From Belnapia sp. (GTDB lineage Bacteria; Pseudomonadota; Alphaproteobacteria; Acetobacterales; Acetobacteraceae), in NCBI GenBank assembly GCA_028291445.1, contig JAQGIA010000354.1, forward strand, positions 1-9,368: a stretch of 9,368 nt of DNA, written 5' to 3'. The translations under genes and the position numbers were made by a program. Of the stretch, positions 7,585 to 9,368 are shown one piece after another. Numbering within the stretch: position 1 is the first letter of the stretch; every line of letters starts with the position of its first letter. The notes beneath the pieces were generated by a model that was not told the DNA's origin, made no database searches, and worked only from the letters and a program-made list of their open reading frames with translations.

Positions 7585-7622
7585 CGGGAGGGGGCAGCGA
7601 CCGCCCCCTCCCGAACTATTTT
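7585..7622 (+). terminator. intrinsic terminator of glnK-amtB
   Basis: An 11-bp perfect GC stem (CGGGAGGGGGC at 7585-7595 with GCCCCCTCCCG at 7603-7613) and a 7-nt loop are followed by AACTATTTT. It begins 7 bp after the amtB stop, so it ends the operon before the porin gene. The T-tract is interrupted, so some read-through is possible. Confidence 0.85.
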
Positions 7623-7665
7623 CGAAACAATCCGAATTCATAATATTTGGGGGAACTAGCGTATC
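7614..7665 (+). promoter_or_regulatory. AT-rich leader of the TorF-family gene, possible promoter
   Basis: This is one of the most AT-rich stretches of the window, with TAATAT at 7641-7646 as a -10-like box. No -35 box at good spacing is clear: TTTTCG at 7619-7624 is 16 bp away but poor. A TTGGGGGAA element at 7647-7655 supplies the ribosome-binding site for the ATG at 7666. Because a terminator precedes it, a separate promoter here is likely. Confidence 0.35.
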
Positions 7666-8475
7666 ATGTCGAAGCCGCACCGCCTCTTCGCCCGACCCGC
7701 CGCGGCGTTGCGCACCGCGCTGGTCGCCGCCGCCACGCTGGTCCTGCCGGCGCTGCCTGCCCTGGCCCAGACCAATATCGAATCCGCCGGCCTGACCGTC
7801 ACGCTGACGCCGGCCATATCCAACGACTACCTGTTCCGCGGCATCAGCCAGACCAGGAACAATTGGGCCTTCCAGGGCGCCGCCGACATCCAGCACGAGA
7901 GCGGCTTCTACATCGGCGCCTTCATCAGCAACGCCAAGTTCCTGGCCAACCCGTACAACGACACGCGCCAGGAACTGGACGCGATGGCCGGCTACCGGTT
8001 CGAGCTGGCCGGCGTCGCCCTCGACGTGGGCTACATCGGCTACTTCTATCCGGGCCAGGGCAAGGCCCCGGGCGGCCAGCTGAACGAGTACCATGAAGCC
8101 TCGGTGAAGGCCTCCTACACCATCGATACGGTGAAGCTGCTCGCCGCCATCAACTACTCGCCCAACTTCTTCGGCCGCTCCGGCGCCGGCTACTACATCG
8201 AGGGCGGCGCCGACGTCACCCTGCCCTATGCCCTCACCGCCTCGGCCCGGGTCGGCCATCAGTGGATCGAGCGCAACACCTTCTTCGGCACGCCCGACTA
8301 CCTCTGGTACTCGGTCGGCGTCTCGCGTGAGATCTATGCCGGGGTGACCGCCGCGGTCGGCTGGTACGGCACCACCATCGACAAGAAGGACTGCGCCCCG
8401 GTCGTCGACCGCGCCGATGGCGGCCAGCGCGCCTGCGACGGTCGGGTGCTGTTCACCCTCAGCCGGATCTTCTGA
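7666..8475 (+). CDS. TorF family putative outer-membrane porin (Gcw_chp / TIGR02001 type)
   Basis: The precursor is 269 aa, with an Arg/His-containing N-terminus, a hydrophobic core (17-33) and a signal-peptidase site ALA|Q at 34/35. The mature part starts with LTVTLTPAISNDYLFRGISQTRNNWAFQGAADIQHESGFYIGAFIS, the hallmark of this family (SNDYxFRGISQT). It continues as alternating beta strands rich in Tyr, Gly and Ala and ends with the terminal-Phe barrel signal LSRIF. The predicted location is the outer membrane, as a small beta barrel. Substrate and function are not known with certainty; the family is described as putative porins. Two cysteines near the C-terminus (DCAPVVDRADGGQRACDG) probably form a disulfide-closed loop. 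Its own ribosome-binding site and flanking terminators make it a monocistronic unit. A place downstream of amtB suggests a role in nitrogen-compound uptake, which is inference. Confidence 0.88.
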   Translation: MSKPHRLFARPAAALRTALVAAATLVLPALPALAQTNIESAGLTVTLTPAISNDYLFRGISQTRNNWAFQGAADIQHESGFYIGAFISNAKFLANPYNDTRQELDAMAGYRFELAGVALDVGYIGYFYPGQGKAPGGQLNEYHEASVKASYTIDTVKLLAAINYSPNFFGRSGAGYYIEGGADVTLPYALTASARVGHQWIERNTFFGTPDYLWYSVGVSREIYAGVTAAVGWYGTTIDKKDCAPVVDRADGGQRACDGRVLFTLSRIF

Positions 8476-8500
8476 TCCATCGCTCGGCCGAACGAAAACG

Positions 8501-8530
8501 GGCGTCGGTCGCAAGGCCGGCGCCTTTTTT
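8501..8530 (+). terminator. intrinsic terminator of the TorF-family gene
   Basis: GGCGTCGGTC (8501-8510) pairs with GGCCGGCGCC (8515-8524) through 10 bp, including two G·U pairs. The loop is GCAA, a GNRA tetraloop, and six T follow (8525-8530). It lies 25 bp after the stop codon at 8473-8475 and is a textbook rho-independent terminator. Confidence 0.9.
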
Positions 8531-8560
8531 CATGACTGACTGGCCGCCCTCGGCTGATTC

Positions 8561-8591
8561 CTTGGTCTGCCAAGCCTTTGCGCGCTATCCT
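8561..8591 (+). promoter_or_regulatory. weak candidate promoter with small dyad before ftsK
   Basis: CTTGG-TCTG-CCAAG (8561-8574) is a short perfect inverted repeat. TTGGTC (8562-8567) and TATCCT (8586-8591) are 18 bp apart and could act as -35 and -10 boxes, 35 bp before the ftsK ATG. The match is poor, but it is the best pair between the terminator and the gene. Confidence 0.25.
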
Positions 8592-8625
8592 TGGGGCCTG
8601 TTCTGAACCGGACCCCGCGATCCCT

Positions 8626-9368
8626 ATGCCCGCGCCCCGCATTGCCGCCTCCGACCGTCCCGCCAGCCTCTCGCAGGGGCGTGGCAAGACCCAGCCCTTG
8701 GCCTCCCCCTTGGCCGGCGTGCGGCGCTTCGCCTCGCCCGCCGTCAAGGCGGCGCTGAAGCGCCGGCTGTTCGAAATCCTCGGCCTGCTCTGCGCCCTGG
8801 CCGGCCTCGGCCTGCTGGTGGCCCTGGCAAGCCATGACCCGGCCGATCCCTCGCTCTCGACCGCGACCACCCGGGCACCGACCAACCTGGCCGGCCCGGC
8901 CGGCGCTACCGTCTCGGACATCCTGCTGCAGGGCTTCGGCTGGGCCGGCGCACTGCCGGGCTTTGCCTTGCTCGGCTGGGCGTGGCGGCTCGGGACGCAT
9001 CGCGGCCTCGGGCTGTTTCCGGCCCGGCTCGCGGCGCTGCTGGCGGCGCTACCACTGCTGGCCGGCGCGCTGACCCTGTTGCCGGTCAGCGGAACCGACG
9101 CGGGTGGCGTCGCCGGCGGGCTGGTCGCCCAGGCGGTCGGCGAGTCGGCCGCCGGCCTGCTCGGCCCCTTCGGCTTGGTGCTCGGTCAGACAATGCTGGT
9201 GGCGTTGGCCCTGGGTTTGGCAGGTGCCGCGCTCGGCCTGGCTCCGGCGGAATGGCTGGGACTTGGCCGGGCGGCACGAGCCGGCGCCGGGGGCGTCGCC
9301 CGGATCGGTGCGGTCGGGCTGTCGCGGGCCGGCGGCGCCGGTGCACGCGGTGCGGCCGGCGTCTTCAG
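8626..9368 (+). CDS. ftsK: DNA translocase FtsK, N-terminal membrane domain (truncated by the window edge)
   Basis: The frame is open from ATG at 8626 to the right edge, 247 codons. After a basic leader (1-50), four hydrophobic segments are seen at about 50-67, 103-124, 130-150 and 171-203. The first is followed by the FtsK/SpoIIIE signature ASHDPADPSLSTATTRAPTNLAGPAGA. Together with the Ala/Gly-rich linker that starts after about residue 215, this is the 4TM domain that anchors FtsK at the division septum. The ATPase motor and the gamma domain that reads chromosome polarity sequences would lie beyond the window and cannot be checked. FtsK pumps the terminus region and aids dimer resolution during division. 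The ribosome-binding site is weak, and an upstream terminator isolates it from the porin gene. Confidence 0.92.
   Translation, partial: MPAPRIAASDRPASLSQGRGKTQPLASPLAGVRRFASPAVKAALKRRLFEILGLLCALAGLGLLVALASHDPADPSLSTATTRAPTNLAGPAGATVSDILLQGFGWAGALPGFALLGWAWRLGTHRGLGLFPARLAALLAALPLLAGALTLLPVSGTDAGGVAGGLVAQAVGESAAGLLGPFGLVLGQTMLVALALGLAGAALGLAPAEWLGLGRAARAGAGGVARIGAVGLSRAGGAGARGAAGVF

Noticed and set aside
6584..7795. 403-codon plus-strand frame overlapping amtB
   Set aside because: Arg- and Gly-dominated out-of-frame reading of amtB, crosses the terminator at 7585-7622.

Overview
The window looks like a chromosomal housekeeping region of a high-GC alphaproteobacterium. Rhodospirillales, possibly Acetobacteraceae (Roseomonas-like), is the best guess. 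The reasons are very high GC with G/C-ending codons, the gene set (PII–AmtB next to a UbiH-type hydroxylase and FtsK; a thioredoxin/TPR–LON–Trm112–DUF971 cluster) and several GTG starts. The taxon is inferred from gene content and style, not from a marker gene. There is no mobile element, CRISPR array, rRNA or tRNA that I can support.

Layout. (1) Positions 1-395, minus strand: the N-terminal part of an Asp/Glu-racemase superfamily enzyme (maleate isomerase/arylmalonate decarboxylase type), cut by the left edge. (2) 443-1126, plus: a small uncharacterised membrane protein, divergent from the first gene. (3) 1205-1732, plus: a freestanding Ala-tRNA(Pro) deacylase (ProXp-ala/PrdX type). Its last codons, stop and 3' side are covered by a perfect 24-bp tandem duplication. 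(4) 1905-4170, plus: a tight four-gene cluster of CnoX-like chaperedoxin, LON-substrate-binding-domain protein, Trm112-like protein and DUF971 protein, with gaps of 4-14 bp. (5) 4171-4407: a non-coding gap between convergent genes with a strong hairpin and a third copy of its arm. (6) 4408-5679, minus: a UbiH/UbiF/UbiL-type FAD monooxygenase of ubiquinone synthesis. (7) 5868-7577, plus: glnK-amtB, preceded by a near-consensus sigma-54 promoter and an NtrC-like dyad, and closed by a strong intrinsic terminator. (8) 7666-8475, plus: a TorF-family outer-membrane beta-barrel protein with its own terminator. (9) 8626 to the right edge, plus: the membrane domain of the DNA translocase FtsK.

How the genes work together. 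The clearest unit is nitrogen sensing. GlnK is uridylylated at Tyr51 and plugs the AmtB ammonium channel. The sigma-54/NtrC-like upstream region would switch the pair on during nitrogen limitation. The second theme is protein quality: a tRNA proofreading enzyme, a redox-active TPR thioredoxin, a LON domain without its protease and a Trm112-type methyltransferase partner lie side by side. The ubiquinone hydroxylase and FtsK are conserved housekeeping neighbours.

I did not find a convincing new multi-gene system. The most interesting leads are the sigma-54/NtrC control region, the hairpin-forming repeats at 1721-1768 and 4355-4400, a Gly in place of the first catalytic Cys in the racemase-family enzyme, and a possible 23-codon ORF inside the 4171-4407 gap.
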